A stretch of DNA of 64,000 nt, taken from contig JAPXFQ010002423.1 of the NCBI GenBank assembly GCA_028564705.1, positions 434,001-498,000 on the forward strand, read 5' to 3'. The stretch is from Apricaphanius iberus (lineage: Eukaryota > Chordata > Actinopteri > Cyprinodontiformes > Aphaniidae). Below the pieces are notes generated by a model that worked only from the letters and a program-made list of their open reading frames with translations, was not told the origin of the DNA and ran no database searches. The first letter of the stretch is position 1. Every line of letters starts with the position of its first letter. Both the position numbers and the translations under genes were made by a program. Below, piece by piece: positions 33,471 through 46,069 of the stretch.

Positions 33471-35394
33471 ACATCTGCCCATTGGGGGACCAATATGCAG
33501 ACAAGGACAGCAGCAGATGCCGGAGCAAAGTGGATTTAATTAATAACAGGATGCAAAGCTACAGAGGAAGCAGGATGGGATAATGTAAAAATAAGAGGAC
33601 AGAACACCGAAAAGTCGTCATTTAGACTTTTGTTAGACAGAGAATCCAGCAGAGTATTTTTTTATTTGTTTATTTATAAGGATCCCCATTACTTTCCTAG
33701 GGTCCAATCAAATAATGTACAATACTAGCATAAACAATCACACAAAAACAATTTTAGGTATAACTAATAAATTTCAAATTAAATACAATTCAAAAATTTA
33801 CAACATGTTGGTCTACAATACACAGTAGAATACATAAAACATTCAAGTAAAGGTAATCCTTAAACTAGTGTAACCACAGGGTCAAGGCAAAGGGCACCCT
33901 TTCTCTTAAAGAAAAACCAATTCCCACGGTAAGTCAAATAAAAGAACCAAAACAGATGTAGCAAAAATATGTATATATTTTCTCTTTACAATATCATTCC
34001 ACTTTAATATTTTAAAATCACAGCAAAACTAGGCTAATAATAAAAAACTAGGGTAAATGTAAAATTTAAATCAGGAGGATATAACTACAAAAGAAACACT
34101 CTCACAAAAAAGATGAATAGATCAATACAAAGAAAAATATTAGTAACCAAAAAGACAACTCAAAAGCAACCTTAGATGTTGTGGTGCTATCTGCAATGAG
34201 AAAATTATTTTCTTTACAGTAACCCAAATGGACCATAATTCAATCAATCAACTACTCCAGAAATTAGCTTATCTTTAATAAAATAAAGGCCTTAAAGGTC
34301 TAGGGGCGCCAGTACCATTATTTAACAAAAGCACCCACACAAAGAAAACTCTAGGGCAGCCAGAAGGGGGAGGGGGGTTAAGAACCAGATCTATTCTAAC
34401 CTTTGAATATAGCAAACAAATAATAATTAAATAAAGAACTATCAAACTTATAGGAGCCTAATTGAACAACAGTGGCATAGCAAAGCAGACAGAAAACGGA
34501 GGTCACACACAAAACAGCTCAGAACACCACATAATGGCAGCATCAGCCACCACAAACTCACCACCGCTGCCACTAACAAACTTTCTGTGATCATGCACTT
34601 AAAGAAGGGCGGCACAGATGGTGAGCTGTGGGGCATTCATGGACAGGATGAAGTGGGAATTTTAAAACTCAGTTCTATACTAAAAAAAAAAAAAAAAAAA
34701 ATGAACCACCCGGTTACACTAGATTAAAGAAATAAATAAATAAAGAGAGCATGCCCTTAAAATGGGTATATGCTTTTAAATTCTTCCTTTTAATTACTAA
34801 ATTATTCCATTGTGGTCTACATAGCTCCACAAGCTCCTTTTCTACCATTGCTCTGAGGAGTCTAGATAATAACTTGCTTTGCTGCCATTTCTTTTAATGT
34901 AGTTGAGGCACTCGACATTCCAACCCCCTCAAGGTCGCAGAACCGTCCACCCCCCATTCAGCCATTTTTGTAATTTGATAGAGATACGGTAACCTAATGG
35001 TGCAATAACTTTATATTTTCAAGATTTCAGAAGAGTTTTCCATCCACCTGCAACTTTTTGCCAACATACCCACTAATTATATTTAAGAGTTTAATGGCCC
35101 AAAATTTCATTTAAAATATAGTAATATGCTATGTTTTGCAAAGCATCTGAAACACCATCGCTAACAAAACTATACTATGTAATGTAAAAGCTATAAAAAA
35201 AGGCTTTTCTTAAAATATATAGAAAAAAGATTATACAAAACATTTGTGTTTTTAAATAAGTAGACTACATCAAAACCACCAAAGAAAAAATAATTAGCAA
35301 TTCTACCGTAACATGTTGCTGTAGTCCTTTTATTATTACTGACAACACTTTAACACAAACTGCTTTCCAGATACCACCCAATTATAAAAATGCT
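33471..35394. other. Non-coding stretch with LTR-like and LINE-like scraps
   Basis: Bases 33475-33610 ('cattgggggaccaatatgca', 'gacaaggacagcagcag') resemble part of a degraded LTR. The 'ataaggatccccatta' block near 33676 is a phrase shared by many fish repeats. A 20-base A run lies at 34681-34700. No coding capacity. Confidence 0.3.
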
Positions 35395-35735
35395 ACTATG
35401 AGAACACTACTGGTATCAGGTATTGGGGCTGATACTGTTCTAATGTTTTCGTATTGGTATCATTTGGTTAACTGATACCATGAACTGGTACTTAAAATGT
35501 GGAAACTCTGCAATAATTTCACAGAAAATGTTTATTTCAAACTTGTAATTGTAGTTTTGAGGTCATTTTTATAATAATTTTTTTTTATCTAATTCACCAT
35601 CATTTGTAGTAACAAGCAGAGAAGAACATAAAATCTGTCTTCAAATTCATTGCAACTTTTGTGTGGCATCAGCAAGTACTCAAATCCAAGTATCAGTATC
35701 GTATCAGTTTGAAAAAGAGTGGCCTTGTTGCATCC
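35395..35735. repeat. Candidate MITE with GGTATC-type terminal motifs
   Basis: Begins 'ggtatcaggtattggggctg' and ends near 'ccaagtatcagtatcgtatc'. The repeated GTATCRGTATTGG-type motifs at both ends look like terminal repeats of a non-autonomous hAT-like element. No target duplication defined. Confidence 0.35.
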
Positions 35736-37009
35736 TGTTGGATTTTAAATTTTCTCTCCAAATTGTCCTCTGTTGTGGATCACACCACCCATCAATCAAA
35801 TTGCTACTTTATTCAATTAATGAGGATCCAGCCAGTCCTCCACGGGCTTGGTCAATGGTATCTGTTCCAGGAGGCAAGAAGAAAAGACACCAGATCTGGA
35901 TTTTGTGACACGTACCTGCGCAGGGGCTCACCAAAAAGTGAAGCTCCGATTAAACAGAGCCCGTCTCTCTTATTGAACATAGCAAAACATCACATGATAT
36001 GGTTACACACAGTTCTGGTATCTTTCCACTCAACCCCAACATATCTAGACAGTGCACTCTGTTTCCAGTTATCTTCCACTGATTAAGGGCTCATCATCTC
36101 ACAATCCCCTCTACCCTGTTTTCACTTCCTCCTCCGATGTAGCTGATTGTTCCTGTTTCTGCAGCATAAGCTTACATGACTGCAAATGCTTAATGCTTGG
36201 TTATCCAATGCTTTATTTTATATATACCTCAATCCCTAGTACTATTGAAACACATATGTCATCAGGGAGCTAAAATACTGAGCACATAGTGCTAACATAA
36301 GCAGAAGGTTTAATGTTAATGCAATCAAAACAATGGCCAAGAGGTAATAAATTAATGTCTAAAATAAAGTTAGCTGTAATTGTAGTGTTATTTGAAGCTT
36401 TCTGCTTTGCTGTGAACATCCTTTCCACAATCAGAAGGAAATTACCCCTCAATAAAACACACTTTTCAGCAAATCCTTCTTGATGCTGGCGAAAGTTACT
36501 GAAGCTCTCATCCTTCTGAATAACAAAAAATATATTTTCCCTCAGAAGCTTGTAAACTTCCATGAAAAATTAAACTTAACCCGGCACTTTTCAAAGGTTT
36601 TGATGGAGGGTGATGGTGTAAAAAATTGCGTGGGTTAATAATCCAACAACCGAACATTTTTACTGTTCAACTTCTACCTTCAGATTTCCTGAACTTGGAC
36701 TGCAAACTTGTAGCGAGCAATAAAAATGTTGAAATCACTCAATGTTTAGCTGGAAGTCCATCACCATGTTTAGCAGTTCCAGCGCAACTACTGTGATGTA
36801 ATAGGTCAAAAAACTTAATAGATAATAGAGAAAATTGAATGACTTTCAAGATATAACCAACACAGTATACAAAAATATCTCTGAAACACATGGGGTGACT
36901 AATTTATGCTTTTTTGCATTCTTTTTCTTCATTCTTTTTTGCAGAATCTAAATGCACAACACAATGCATTTAAGGGCTATAAAAGTGGATTTTTTTTATA
37001 TGTACCTTT
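35736..37009. other. Non-coding stretch
   Basis: Frames at 35661-36086, 36052-36273 and 36270-36563 have no recognisable domain. Nothing else seen. Confidence 0.3.
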
Positions 37010-37069
37010 TAAAGGGATACTTCACCCTAGTTTAGCATAAATCAGTGTAAGTGAATGTGGAGAATCCCT

Positions 37070-37400
37070 TTAAAGACATACTCCGTAACTTTGCAGATAT
37101 TTGGCCTCTGTCGCCTTCTCAAAGTTTGCGGTGTAATGTCACTGTTGTAAAAAAAAAACACCAAAAAACAGAATGGAGCGCATCTGAAGAAGTATAGTGA
37201 CAGATTTACAAGCTTACAAGCTTGCCAGCCAAACCAACAAAACATCAAACTAACCGTGTGTCAGTTGGTAAACAGTGAAACAGTTTGTTATGTTGTCTGC
37301 CGTTGTTGCTGTTCCTTCTTCATTAATACCTGATCACTTCCCGAAGGGGGCGTGGGGGCACTGCTCAAGATACTATTAGCTTGGCTACTCCTGACTGTCA
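37070..37400 (+). repeat. MITE end, same family as 59581-60437
   Basis: TTAAAGACATACTCCGTAAC followed by 'tttgcagatatttggcctct' matches the minus strand of 60437-60385. Directly before it (about 37009-37074) is a small inverted-repeat segment, TTTTAAAGGGATACTTC and GGAGAATCCCTTTAAA, perhaps another MITE. The right end of this copy is not clear. Confidence 0.45.
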
Positions 37401-38171
37401 TTTACATGCAAAGAAATTAAATTAGATTTTTCAATTTGTATTATCTGGTTACTGTGGGATTATTAAAGATTAGGTTTAGCAACATACTAACCAATGAATC
37501 AATTTAGCACAGTACAAACTGTTGGATATCATTGTTTCACTACATTACTGTTTGATCATTGTTTGATTATAATACTGTCTGATCATTGTCGTTTTTTTCA
37601 TGTTATTGTCTGATGTTGCAGAGGTGTTTTTCCCAGCACTCAGCAAGTTCCTGTTGAAGGTGCAGTATACTTTAGGAAGCTGATAACGGATAAAGAGTGT
37701 CTTTGTGTTTGCGTAGACAATTCACTTTCCCACAGTTTTATAGGCTCCCTCACAAAAAGGCATACATACACACTAATTACTAAGAAGGGAAGATGCAGGC
37801 GGAATCTTTATTTTTTTGCAGATGTAATGAAACACTTAAAACAGTCACTGCTATCGATAAATCTGCAACCCAGAATCAATGTTGGAGGATTTGTAACACT
37901 GTGAAGAGATGCTCAGTGTTTTAATACTCTTCATTGCTTCTAGAAATGGAGATTGGTCTTATTTTAATCATGCTATAGTTGACAGATAAAGTGGTTTTTA
38001 AAGAAAAAATACAAACAACCATATCAATCCGTTCAATGTGACATAATAAACATCAGATACAGTCAAGTGCCATACACATCCTTCAAGTAGAACTTCTCCC
38101 GGATTCCAACTGTACCAGCAACTGATCAGCACTTGATCTAACTACATGTACTTTCTGAGATGGAGTGCTGT
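37401..38171. other. Non-coding stretch
   Basis: AT-rich; nothing recognised. Confidence 0.3.
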
Positions 38172-38652
38172 CTTAAAGTGACAGTGTGTAGTTTTTGCAA
38201 TAAATATTTGAAAATAGCCATTAAAATATGTAATAATAATTACGTAAAGCACATTAATTGCAAAATATTGGCGATATTGTAAAATATGTCTTTAAAAATC
38301 AGTTTTAAAACCCGCGCCTTTTTAAAAAGGCGCGGGTTCTCTTTTCAGGGGAAAGCCATATTAGATGACGTCTTTACTTCTACAAGAGCCCGGACGGCCA
38401 AGCACACGGAAGACGCCCGCTATTATAACATTAATTTATCTCTTCGCTAGTTCCAAGCGATGAAAGAGAGACTGATATGCTCGTCAAGTTGCTGCAAATA
38501 GATAATTCTCAGGGAATTGAGCGTTTGAAAACAGCACTAGTTTAGGACCTCCGTTGTTGAGTTTCTTACTTGAAGACACAGATACCGCATGCTTGGGATA
38601 ATTTAGGTATGCACTGCCCCCTACTGGCCCAAAATTACACTGTGCCTTTAAG
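38172..38652. mobile_element. MITE with terminal inverted repeats and a 30-bp palindrome
   Basis: Ends CTTAAAGTGACAGTGTGTAG and, in reverse complement, CTTAAAGGCACAGTGTAATT form imperfect terminal inverted repeats. Inside is a perfect 30-bp palindrome at 38309-38338. No transposase is encoded. Superfamily uncertain. Confidence 0.6.
38309..38338. repeat. Perfect 30-bp GC/AT-bipartite palindrome
   Basis: AACCCGCGCCTTTTT is followed directly by its exact reverse complement. It would form a 15-bp stem or cruciform; its sides are GC-rich and its centre A/T. Confidence 0.9.
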
Positions 38653-38814
38653 GAACTATATTTAGTTGTTAGTAACATGGAGCATGATTGATACATTTTA
38701 TCTATTTGTCCCTAACCCACGATATTCATTGCTTGCACCTGCAAGTTGGCTTAAAATTAGAAGAAACCCAGTCAGTTAGAATGTATTATTGTTGTGTAGA
38801 GCCCACTAGGCCTG

Positions 38815-39720
38815 TCGAAATAACACATTTTACTGGTCAATAAATCGCCCCAGAAATTATTGTGCTAAATTATATGATTGTGATTTTGAGACCATTTTTA
38901 ACTAATGTGATAATAATGCATAATAAAGGTTGCGTCCCGTTTTTAGCTGATCCTCGACCCACTAAAACAGTAAACGTAGCAATAGTAAATGAAATATAAT
39001 ACTATGATCAGCTGTATTAAGCAAGACTCCCCTCTCCCAGCTCGCTACGCATCTCTTAAAAAGAGACACAGGAAACTTACCCAGGTCACGTCGCGCTGCT
39101 AACACCACCTCTGGCTTTCAGAATGTCACCTCAGTTGTTCTTCCGGTCCTCAGAAGCGAGAAAACGCTTTAAAAAACACAACAGGGGATGGATAGATCTG
39201 CCGACTTCAGCTCTCAGTGACTGAGCTGCAGTGTTCTGGGCTCCATCTACACACAGGTGAGTGACTGGTTAGCTTTAGCCAACAGCTGAACCAGAGCTGA
39301 AGTGAAATAGATTAAGCTTTATTGACAAACTAATCCAAAGGTTTCAGCCATTAACATTAATATTATAAAGCGTCATAAAATGTTTAAAAAGCATCCAGAT
39401 AAGCCTTTAATTTAAATTACTAACACACACACACATATATATATATAAATATATAAAATGGTTAATTAAATTTCTTTTTATTTACTGATGTTATTCAGGT
39501 CTCTTGATTTGGTTCTGTGTACTACAAACTTAGTTATGATAAAAAGAAGTGTTTAAAAATTTTTTTAATTTAATTCTTATTTAAAATTAGTTCATTGAAG
39601 AATAACAAAATGACCGGGGAGGCACCTGAAATATATATTTTTTACATTGTGATATTTAGTGATAATTATCAATATCGATCAATATGACTCTATTCTCGAT
39701 TCTATATTGTCCAGCCCTAA
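38815..39720. mobile_element. Candidate non-autonomous hAT-like element
   Basis: Left end TAGGCCTGTCGAAATAAC and right end (reverse complement) TAGGGCTGGACAATATAG are a familiar pair of teleost hAT-type MITE termini. The interior is non-coding, with an AC/AT simple repeat near 39424-39447 and CpG-containing sequence about 39050-39260. No target duplication found. Confidence 0.45.
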
Positions 39721-39867
39721 TATGTGTGTGTTTATACATATATATTGTGGAGGACTGAAAGGACGACACAGTTAGATCTGATCAGATCGTTTAATCATCT
39801 CCAACTGCTAACAATAAGTCAGAACACAATACTTCAGACATCGCGGCAAAACATTTAACTCTTTTTT

Positions 39868-40176
39868 AAAGGTGCTTTACATGATTCAGTGGCTAGGAAC
39901 CAAACATGATAAGTGCATAGAAAGTAAAAACAGCAAAACTATGAAAATTAAAAAAGATAAAACATGAAAATAAGTAAAATAAGATTAATATCATTTGATT
40001 AAAAAAACAACAATTTAGGAAAAAGAAAATTTATGTAAAACATGTTAATTAGAACATCACCCATTGGCAGCTCTACGCAGTAGAGTTTTAATCATTGATT
40101 TAAAAGAGCCTAACGATTCAGCAGCTTTGCAGCAATCTGGAAGTTTGTTCCAGTTTTGTGGGGCATTGAAACTTAA
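39868..40176 (-). mobile_element. L2-like LINE 3' end, 5'-truncated
   Basis: The minus strand encodes WNKLPDCCKAAESLGSFKS then MIKTLLRRAANG and a stop, homologous to the C terminus of the LINE at 8586-10640. It is followed by the same A-rich 3' UTR ('aggtgctttacatgatt'). Truncated just upstream of WNKLP. Confidence 0.75.
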
Positions 40177-41280
40177 CTAGTAACAAAAGAGGAAGCTTTT
40201 CACGAAATGAAACGGATAAAAAAATTATTGTTGTCAGAACCTGTCAAAAACCTGTGTATGTGTACCTGTTATTTAGTAAATAAATTCCTACTAGTTAATT
40301 CCAAATTTACAAAGTTATAAAATACAGAATGACTGTAAACCATTAACAAGGTCAATTAATGTTTCTTTTTTCTCTAAACTATCAAGAGATAGGCCTAAAT
40401 TATGGGAACAGCATGTGATTATCCATCTGTGTTTTCCGTTCTACAACAAAGAAAAAAAATGTTGAATGTCATTTTTTTATTCAGTTTGCATAAGATAACG
40501 TAAAAGAAGAGGTGTGGAGTGACTTTGAGGTGAAGTGCAACTTACACCTTACTCTACCTAGCTGAGCTCCAACTTAAACATCACATATTACTGGAAATGC
40601 AAAAATTGTATGTGTTCAACAATGAAAAAGCTAGATGATGCATGTTGTTATTCTCAAGAGGCTACAAGTTCATTTAAAATATGCTTATAAATTTAAGTCA
40701 CTGGGTGCAGTTTCATGCTTATAACCTGTCTGAAACAAAAAGTTATGAACAAGAAGCTGTTTCTCGAAACCATGCAGCAGAAGTGTTACAGTAAACGGAC
40801 ACAACTAAATCTAACAATGAGAAATACACACTCTCTATCCAAAGGACAGATTTAAAAGGTTGATCGTTAAGACAATAATGAAACAGGGAACAGAACCTTG
40901 TTTAACATTATCTACGAAGCATACCATGCCATATAGTGTGAGCGATGGCTTGAACCATTAACACAAAAAGTGGCAGCTGTATTTCAAGATTTGGTAATCG
41001 TGTCAAACATTTGGCTTTGGTGTAACAAGCAAAGTACATGTTGATAAGCTATCATGGTAATCAAGAGGCTGCAGAATCCCGATGCGGTAGCCTGTTATGC
41101 TTGGTGTGCTGCTTGCAAATTGATTCAGCCATTTATTATTTTGTTTAGACAGTGACATTAAATAAAATAATACTGCATCACTACATAGGAACCTTGTACT
41201 GCCCATAGGCTTTCCAGCCACATACTAAGTTTTCAAAAAAAAATATTTCAATTTTTTTATTCACTAGCACTGCTAGACAA
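40177..41280. other. Non-coding stretch
   Basis: AT-rich, nothing recognised; the frame at 41003-41221 (minus) has no domain. Confidence 0.3.
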
Positions 41281-41660
41281 TAGGGTTATACAGTGGCATA
41301 GTCTTGCCTTGCAGCAGGGGGGTCCTGGCTTTGAATTCTGGGCTCTTTCTGCATGGAGTTTGTATGTCCCCCCTGTGCATATATGGGTTTCCTCTGGGTA
41401 CTTCAGCTCCTTCCACAGTCTGAAAAGATGTTTGGTTAATTGGTCTTTCTAAATTGCCCTTAACTATGTGTGTATGCGTGCATCATGATTACTTGTCCTG
41501 TATGTTTCTGTTTTGCCCTGCGATGGACTGGCATCCTGTCAAGGGTGTACATCGTCTTTCGCCCGATAATTGCTGGAGATAGGCATAAGCTACTCCTTTG
41601 CAAACCTGATTAGAGTAGATTGTATAGATCATGGATAAAGAGATTGGATGTATGGATGTC
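41281..41660 (+). mobile_element. SINE with RTE-like tail
   Basis: Plus-strand copy of a common teleost SINE. The head is 'cagtggcatagtcttgcctt' and 'ggctttgaattctgggctct' (tRNA-like B-box region, decayed). The body is 'ctttctgcatggagtttgta' and 'gtttcctctgggtacttcag'. The tail is 'gccctgcgatggactggcat' through 'gctggagataggcataagc', ending 'gattggatgtatggatg'. The tail matches the insert at 8869-8997 in reverse, so the two families share a LINE-recognised 3' end. Confidence 0.7.
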
Positions 41661-43610
41661 AGACAATTGCACAAAGTCACATAAAACACTAAAACATTAA
41701 CTAATTGCTGGGTGCTACAAAAAGAACTTTGTAAAAGTATGCTTACTGTTCATAACAATGTTATGTCCACTGCACCATCTATGGATGAGCTCTCAGTGAC
41801 TGTAGAAATTGACCGGGCTCACTTCCCTAACAGGGACCATTGAAGAGAGGTCTTTTATTACCCAACACAAGGCCCTGCACATATAAAATAATAATTTTAA
41901 ACACAAACAGACAATAAAACAAAAAAAAGCAGGAAAAAAAATGCTGCCCAAACTAAATTGAAAATAAAATACTTTTTCACTCAAAAAAACACTTTTTACT
42001 TTAAATTCATATGTATTATTATTTTTGAAAGCAAAGCTTTTAAAAAAAATTCAAACAAAATATAAAAAAATTTGCCACACCCACTTCTCTAACAGACTTT
42101 AGCTTCCTGAAACTGGAGCGCAATATGGTTTTTTTCCACAGAAAAAGACTCACAAGGCATTCATTCATACTAGAGAACAGCTATTTTATTGAAAAAAACA
42201 AGTTAATGAGGCCTATATAATTGCAATGTGGTCCTCTTTGATTGCCAAATTTTGCTTCTTGATGTTGTAAGTCATTATTTTGCCAGACTTTAATGTGTTT
42301 TTTTATTTTTTTTAATAATTTTCAGTTATTTATTTATTTTCATTTTTTTGTGTGTATTTTATACAACTAAATGTCCAGATAGTGACCGACATTACAAATT
42401 ACTACAGGCTATAAATGTTAAAGTGTAAGATATATTTTCATTACTCAACAGCTGTACCCCTGCAAAAAGGTAAATTTCATAAGCTGAAAAGCTATGTAAA
42501 GATTTGCACACTGTTTTAGAACACTCACATAGTAATGCTCAAAAAACATAACATCTAGGAGGGGAGTCCAGTCATGACGTCTGTTCATAAGTACTTTTTT
42601 AGGTCTCTTATAATGAATAATGATGAAAAAAAAAACATTCTATCAGCCCCCTAGGTCCTGTTTGATGTCTCTTTCAACAAAAAGACAGAACCCCCCACAG
42701 AATGAAGAACAAAGGCATGAAACACTTTTCCATATAAATGTGGAGTGGAAAGAACTCTAAAACCAGAGTAAGAGTAGCAGATGTGCCTGACACGGAGATG
42801 ACACCATGTTTTTGGCTTTAAAAAAAAGCCACATGCGTCTGATGTTGGGGACATGTAAAACATCCATCCTCATCCGAGAAGCAGAAAGGAAAAGATCTGC
42901 GGTGCTGAAGCTGCTGGTTCTGTTGTAATTTTCTTTTTTTGGTGCTTAATTGTCAGCACCGCCACTCCCTCTGCCACCTTCTGTGGCTTTTTGGGGACAG
43001 ATGGAATATGTCAGGCGAGGAGGAAGAAACCCAGATGTCAAAAGCACACATCAAAACAGAAGACATCATCTTAAAGGAACTCATGCTGAAGGATGAATGG
43101 AACATTTTTGAGTTCTTCTCTGGCATTTCTTCTCAGCTTTAAATGTTGTACAAGAGGTAGAATTAAGGGGACAGAGAGCGTTATGTGGATAATGGGCTTC
43201 CATTCTAACCATACTTGTCATATTTTCTAAATAATCCAGGTCTTATTCATGACTTATTCCCTATACTTAGTTTCTTAGATACTTAGTTAATAAAATAAGC
43301 CCTTATCAAAAGTGGCATTAAATTGGAAGACCCTTTCACAGCATCGGTTATAGGCATTTATCTGTTTAGACCTCACATTAAAGTTAGGTGTCCCATTAAG
43401 CATTTTAAGGGTTTGAGGACCTGAAGACTTGTGATTAATTGACCAAAGACACATGCAAACAGAGTAAATAGAGCCAGAAATAAAACCTAGTAGTTAAAGT
43501 AAATGTATCATGAGCCAAAGAGCCAAAATGTGAAAGTGAGATCTTCCCTATGTGAAATATGGGCAGAAAGATGCATAGTCATTTTCTAAGTCCTACAAAA
43601 AGTAACTATT

Positions 43611-43612
<2 letters not shown>
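41661..43612. other. Non-coding stretch
   Basis: Nothing recognised. Frames at 41793-41984, 42651-42863 and 42939-43142 have no domain or splice support. Confidence 0.3.

Positions 43613-43652
<40 letters not shown>
43613..43652. repeat. (TA)n microsatellite
   Basis: Twenty TA units directly bordering the left, apparently truncated, edge of the hAT-like element. Confidence 0.9.
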
Positions 43653-43655
<3 letters not shown>

Positions 43656-45006
43656 AGAATACATGTACCGGCGGTGCGTATTTAGAATACTAATTATGAG
43701 TAACTGTATTCCGTTACAGTTACTATTTTTAAACATGGTATTATACAGTTACTTTCATAATACCATTGGAATACTTGCGTGTTTTCCACTTTCCACCTGA
43801 AAGATGAAGATATACGTTTTGGGAAATGTGTGTCTCCATGTTGTGTAGACTATCCCATAATACCCCTAAACCATAGAGATACTATTGTCGAAACACTCCC
43901 CGATCTGCAAAACCAATGTTAACGTGAGTTGCCAGGTATGGATTCAGACCCAGAGCTGCAGGGGTTGGAGCCACAATCGCAGCCAAATAAACCTACTAGC
44001 AGTGAAGGAAATGATGCCTTCAATGGCGCTCTCTCACAGTTACATTTTTTTACGTGATGCTAGATTTCATTTGAGCATTCCTGACAAAAGCCCGACAAAG
44101 CCAAGGTGGTTAAAATGGGGGAAAACATCAAATCTGGCATCACTAGTCATAGTATTGCACCTTTTATGCATCTGATGTCAAACTGCGAAGTTTGCAGGCA
44201 AACTTCACTGATTGCTCGAGCAGTTTTAATTCGGTATCAATTATTCTTATTACCATCTTAAATATTTTGCAAAGGTTAGTGATGGATCCAGGTGGGAAAA
44301 TTCTTAATAAAATTAAAAGACACTGCAACGATTTACAAAAAATAAAACAAAATCTTCTACCACAATTTTTTTTGTCAATTATTTGACAGGGCCTGTATCA
44401 TGTTGGTTAGGTCATTTCTCACAGTTACAGTGGTTGAATCTGACATGACGTTAGCTTGATTATATGTTGTTGTGATGGGATTCCCGAAAATTATGACTAC
44501 AAGGATAAAAGCTTTCCATTTGGAGTGCAATGAATGTGAGTTTACAATATTTGCATTTGCATACTTATAACAGAACGTCGCAAATAACCTAATTGGCTGT
44601 GGCTGATAAACAGCTAAACTTAATTTCAAATGACTAAATATAAAGTCTAATAAGATATAAAGAGATATTACTGCTAAAAATTAGTTTGTTTGTTTTGTTG
44701 GTTTTGGTCACTGAGGTAACAGTGTTGTGCCAAAAATCATTAAATACTTAATTTTTTTCCCAGTCAGTAGGCCTGCCTAATGTTTGGTATTAAAATGCCC
44801 TCTGTTTTCCAGCGGGAGAAGCTACCAGAAGAATTTGTGACATTTAATAGACTTAAATGGTGTTAACAAGGGGCAGTATTCCAAGTATTTAGAATACAGT
44901 ACCAGGATTCAGCAAAGTAATGGAATACGTTACAAAATACATTTTAAAGCAGGTATTCAGAATTCTGTAACTAAATACATTTACAAAGTATTCTCCCCAA
45001 CACTGT
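43653..45006. mobile_element. Non-autonomous hAT-like element, left end truncated
   Basis: The right end reads GTATTCTCCCCAACACTG. The left inner region reads 'gtatttagaatactaattat' and 'gtaactgtattccgttacag', mirrored near the right end by 'gaatacgttacaaaatacat' and 'cagaattctgtaactaaata'. This attenuated inverted symmetry is typical of these teleost elements. The expected CAGTGTTGGGG left terminus is missing, replaced by the (TA)n tract. Internal frames (43885-44175, 44375-44629) show no transposase domain. Confidence 0.55.
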
Positions 45007-45030
45007 GTGTGTGTGTATATATATATATAT
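45007..45030. repeat. (GT)n(AT)n microsatellite
   Basis: Compound simple repeat immediately right of the hAT-like terminus. Confidence 0.85.
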
Positions 45031-45973
45031 GAGCCAGAGAACACCATCATGGGAGCCATATGCATCAGCAGCAGCAGATCAACAGCAGCAGACAAGGCAC
45101 TGACCCAGGGCGCCCAGAGTAGGGAGGGATGGTACCCCCACCTCCACCCAGGCACTACCTGGAGAACAGCCAGGCAGCCACAGCCGACCACCACTCCCAA
45201 TGCAAAGGGCTCCCACAGAGGAAACACCGGAAGGATGATTCAAATAAGAAGTTAAAATATTAAAATAAACAGTAGAAAATTAGATTAAGTAGTAAAATAC
45301 TGATAAAAAATGTTAAGAGAGCATCCCAAATTATAAAATATAAGACCATAATAAGATATGATCAAATAAAAATGTAAAGCAGATAATTAAACTAAAAATT
45401 TAATCAAATAAAACATGCAGAGTGATTACACAGATATTAATAAATAATAATCAGTTAAAAGATCAGCTAAAAAGGTTTTGCTGAAAGGAAATTATGTATG
45501 TTTCAGTGTCTCCAAAAAAGTCCAGTTACTGTCGCTGGCCCTATTTCACAATCCCACTGATCTTCTTCTGCCAGGTGAGATAACTAGAATTATGTGCTCT
45601 GAAAAACCTAATAATATATACCCTCTTCATTTGAATATGATACAGCTTTCATTTATTATCACAACTTGTGTTCTTAACTGTAAAGCATATAAATTCTTGT
45701 GTTTATTTATGTATAGTGTATGTGTCTGTAATAGTCGTTTTTGGATGTAAAGATTTTAATAATTTCATCCCACTACAAGGAAGCCATCAGAAAGGTCAAT
45801 ACTTTCTAGAATTAAACCATATAGTCCCTTTGGGTTCTAACTGACCTATATTCCAGGAGTTGGGGAAACTGCAGAAACCTGGACCAGCTGCACAAGTAGC
45901 ATCTCAAGCAGGTTTTGCTGTCTATTGATAAAGATCCAATGCGATCTGGTGTAAATTCTCCGGTAAAACTCAC
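45031..45973. other. Non-coding stretch
   Basis: Nothing recognised apart from AT-rich sequence; 45478-45750 is open by chance. Confidence 0.3.
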
Positions 45974-46069
45974 CCAGTCAGTCCAGCGATTCCTGTAAAC
46001 CACAAAGTTTACATGAACAAGCTCTGCTCCAGAGGAGAAACCAGGAACTACGCCGGTAATAACAGACTT
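45974..46069 (-). CDS. Candidate 96-bp exon of an unidentified host gene
   Basis: On the minus strand a pyrimidine-rich acceptor (TTTTCTTTTTTTCCAG) precedes exactly 32 codons, KSVITGVVPGFSSGAEL then VHVNFVVYRNRWTDW. A consensus donor, TGG|GTGAGT, follows. The exon is phase 0 at both ends and its composition is protein-like (beta-strand-like, aromatic-rich). I do not recognise the protein. No partner exon was found nearby, so the gene would need long introns. The reading frame continues past the donor, so a chance open frame (45812-46180) cannot be excluded. Confidence 0.42.

Noticed and set aside
35661..36086. 141-codon frame
   Set aside because: Starts inside a MITE end and shows no conserved domain or splice sites.
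43885..44175. 96-codon frame inside the hAT-like element
   Set aside because: No BED finger, DDE or hATC motif; best explained as non-autonomous filler.
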